A stretch of 6,889 bases of DNA, taken from the NCBI GenBank assembly GCA_029571425.1, contig JAKPSR010000440.1:1-6889 (forward strand). The letters run 5' to 3'. Origin of the DNA: Spirochaetota bacterium (lineage in GTDB: Bacteria; Spirochaetota; Spirochaetia; Treponematales; Treponemataceae). This document shows, one piece after another, positions 6,099 through 6,889 of this stretch; the first letter of the stretch is position 1; each line of letters opens with the position of its first letter. A program made the translations under genes and the position numbers. Under the pieces are notes generated by a model. The model had not been told where the DNA came from. It made no database searches and worked only from the letters and a program-made list of their open reading frames with translations.

Positions 6099-6103
6099 TC
6101 CTT
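6099..6103 (-). promoter_or_regulatory. Ribosome binding site deciding the REC-STAS-REC start
   Basis: AAGGA on the minus strand, after a run of six T read as A, lies 10 nt before ATG 6088. It supports this start over any extension into the antisense of the DJ-1 gene. Confidence 0.6.
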
Positions 6104-6116
6104 TTTTGCGCAATCG

Positions 6117-6145
6117 TTCGCGTCTTTTCCATTATAGTATATACT
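6117..6145 (+). promoter_or_regulatory. Candidate promoter for the DJ-1 family gene
   Basis: TATACT (6140-6145) is a good -10; the -35 at 17 nt spacing, TTCGCG (6117-6122), is poor. TATAGT (6133-6138) is an alternative -10. A start near 6152 gives a leader of about 49 nt. Confidence 0.4.
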
Positions 6146-6159
6146 AGGTTTCGCGAAAA
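6131..6159 (-). promoter_or_regulatory. Candidate promoter for the phosphorelay operon
   Basis: On the minus strand there is a perfect TATAAT (6136-6131), with TTTTCG (6159-6154) 17 nt upstream as a poor -35. A start near 6124 would give a leader of about 36 nt before the ATG. The weak -35 and the palindromes inside the spacer suggest an activated or regulated promoter. Confidence 0.5.
6135..6158. promoter_or_regulatory. Two perfect palindromes in the divergent spacer (possible operators)
   Basis: TAGTATATACTA (6135-6146) is a perfect 12-bp palindrome that contains both opposing -10-like boxes. TTTCGCGAAA (6149-6158) is a perfect 10-bp palindrome between the -35 and -10 of the minus-strand promoter. 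Both are placed where a dimeric regulator could act on both genes. No regulator gene with a DNA-binding domain is visible in the window. Confidence 0.35.
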
Positions 6160-6170
6160 GAGAAACGGTT

Positions 6171-6190
6171 GCCCGCGCGGGTTGGCGGGC
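6171..6190 (+). promoter_or_regulatory. Leader hairpin directly before the DJ-1 gene ribosome binding site
   Basis: GCCCGC (6171-6176) pairs with GCGGGC (6185-6190) around an 8-nt loop. An alternative perfect palindrome, CCCGCGCGGG (6172-6181), uses the same 5' arm. The stem ends exactly where GGGAGG (6191-6196) begins, so it may affect access of the ribosome. In GC-rich DNA it could also be chance. Confidence 0.35.
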
Positions 6191-6200
6191 GGGAGGTCGT

Positions 6201-6746
6201 ATGAAGCGAGCGTTCGTGTTTCTCGCTGCCGGTTTCGAGGAGGTCGAGGCGATAGCGCCGATCGATATCCTTAGGAGGGCGGGGGTCGACGTCGTCGTCG
6301 TTGGGGTGTCGGGTCGGGAGGTCGAGTCGGCGCGGAGGCTACGGGTTGCCTGCGACGTCGAGCTCGCCGCGGTGCTTAAGGGACCCCCGCCCGACCTTTT
6401 GGTCTTCCCCGGCGGCGCGGGGGCTGGCGTCCTCGCCGCGAGCGCCGAGCTTCGATCCTTCGCGGAGCGCGCGGCCGATTCCGGCTCCATCCTCGGGGCC
6501 ATTTGCGCCGCACCCGCGGTCGTGCTCGGTTCCTGGGGCTTGATTCGCGGCCGTCGATGCACCGGTTTTCCGGGGTCGAGCGACGGGATGGCATTGAAGC
6601 TTTCGGGGGAGCGGGTCGTCGTGGACGGGAAGTTGGTAACGGCCCTGGCGGCAGGCACGGCGGAGGAATTCGCCCTCGCCTTAGTCGGCGCCCTTCTCGG
6701 GCGCGAGGCGGCCGAGAAGCTTCGGGCCCAGCTCCACGCGCGCTAG
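6201..6746 (+). CDS. DJ-1/PfpI (YajL-like) family protein
   Basis: This 181-aa protein matches the DJ-1/ThiJ/PfpI fold along its length. It opens KRAFVFLAAGFEEVEAIAPI, with Glu16 at the position of DJ-1 Glu18. LLVFPGGAGAG (66-76) is the glycine turn, and AICAAPAVVLGSWGL (100-114) is the nucleophile elbow with Cys102. It continues TGFPGSSDGM (121-130) and ends with AAGTAEEFALALVGALLGRE (150-169). Length is usual for the family. Members act as oxidative-stress-protective proteins; glyoxalase or deglycase activity has been reported for some and disputed. The usual S-[RQ]-GPGT before the last helices is A-L-AAGT here, a change near the active site. The start has GGGAGG 4 nt upstream. It is divergent from the phosphorelay operon and converges on an unrecognised gene 10 bp beyond its stop. 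A YajL-type role is the best guess. Confidence 0.9.
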   Translation: MKRAFVFLAAGFEEVEAIAPIDILRRAGVDVVVVGVSGREVESARRLRVACDVELAAVLKGPPPDLLVFPGGAGAGVLAASAELRSFAERAADSGSILGAICAAPAVVLGSWGLIRGRRCTGFPGSSDGMALKLSGERVVVDGKLVTALAAGTAEEFALALVGALLGREAAEKLRAQLHAR

Positions 6747-6772
6747 CGCTCGGGGACTAGAGGCCCCGAGCG
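6747..6772. terminator. GC-rich hairpin between convergent genes, possible bidirectional terminator
   Basis: CGCTCGGGG (6747-6755) and CCCCGAGCG (6764-6772) form a perfect 9-bp stem with an 8-nt loop, starting on the base after the DJ-1 gene stop. The loop contains the TAG stop of the minus-strand gene. No T tract follows on either strand, so it is not a classical intrinsic terminator. It may still stall or protect both 3' ends. Confidence 0.45.
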
Positions 6773-6889
6773 AGCTCGATGAAGCGGTCTTGGGGAAGCC
6801 GCGTGCCGGGGACGAGAACCGCCTCGCGGGCCGCGAGGTTCGCGAAGGCGAGGCAGGCGTCTGGCCCCTTCCCGGCGACGCGCGCGGCC
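6757..6889 (-). CDS. Unrecognised protein, C-terminal 43 residues (partial)
   Basis: The minus-strand frame that stays open from the window edge to a TAG at 6759-6757 reads AARVAGKGPDACLAFANLAA, then REAVLVPGTRLPQDRFIELA and RGL. The composition, with alternating hydrophobic positions and a final amphipathic helix, looks like a real protein end, and the convergent position 10 bp from the DJ-1 gene stop fits. The piece is too short to assign to a family, and I do not recognise it. Most of the gene lies beyond the right edge. Confidence 0.6.
   Translation of the reverse strand, partial: AARVAGKGPDACLAFANLAAREAVLVPGTRLPQDRFIELARGL

Noticed and set aside
6089..6658. A 190-residue N-terminal extension of the REC-STAS-REC frame on the minus strand
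   Set aside because: It is Ser/Thr/Pro/Arg-rich with no domain signal, lies antisense to the DJ-1 family gene and the promoter spacer, and the receiver begins exactly at Met 6088 with its own ribosome binding site.

Overview
The window is GC-rich and densely coded, with six complete genes and two partial ones. It is probably from a high-GC spirochaete of the Treponema/Spirochaeta group. That placement is an inference. It rests on the gene order Smr-domain protein, J-domain protein, infA and dksA, which I recall as similar to a Treponema pallidum neighbourhood, and on the style of the stand-alone Smr tail. No phylogenetic marker gene settles it.

Left part (1-1519): the end of a stand-alone Smr-domain protein is followed by a membrane-anchored J-domain protein, both on the plus strand. 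infA (translation initiation factor IF-1, GTG start, exactly 72 aa) faces the J-protein gene. dksA (C4 zinc-finger RNA polymerase regulator) diverges from infA. The infA-dksA spacer carries two good sigma-70-type promoters on opposite strands whose -10 boxes overlap by 2 bp.

Central part (1516-6088): a three-gene minus-strand operon. It reads, in order of transcription, a REC / STAS-like / REC protein, a soluble hybrid histidine kinase (PAS-HisKA-HATPase-REC-REC-HPt), and a PHP-family histidinol-phosphatase-like enzyme. Spacing is 5 nt and then a 4-nt ATGA overlap. Together the first two genes hold one kinase core, four receivers and one HPt domain, with no DNA-binding or cyclic-di-GMP output domain. 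The only candidate output is the STAS-like domain between the two receivers of the first protein. This makes it the most unusual system in the window. The phosphatase stop codon shares a CTAG with the dksA stop.

Right part (6089-6889): a 112-bp divergent spacer with several perfect palindromes and overlapping -10-like boxes leads to a DJ-1/PfpI-family gene on the plus strand. That gene converges on the C-terminus of an unrecognised minus-strand gene, and a strong GC hairpin spans the junction. I saw no tRNA, rRNA, CRISPR array, insertion sequence or integrase.
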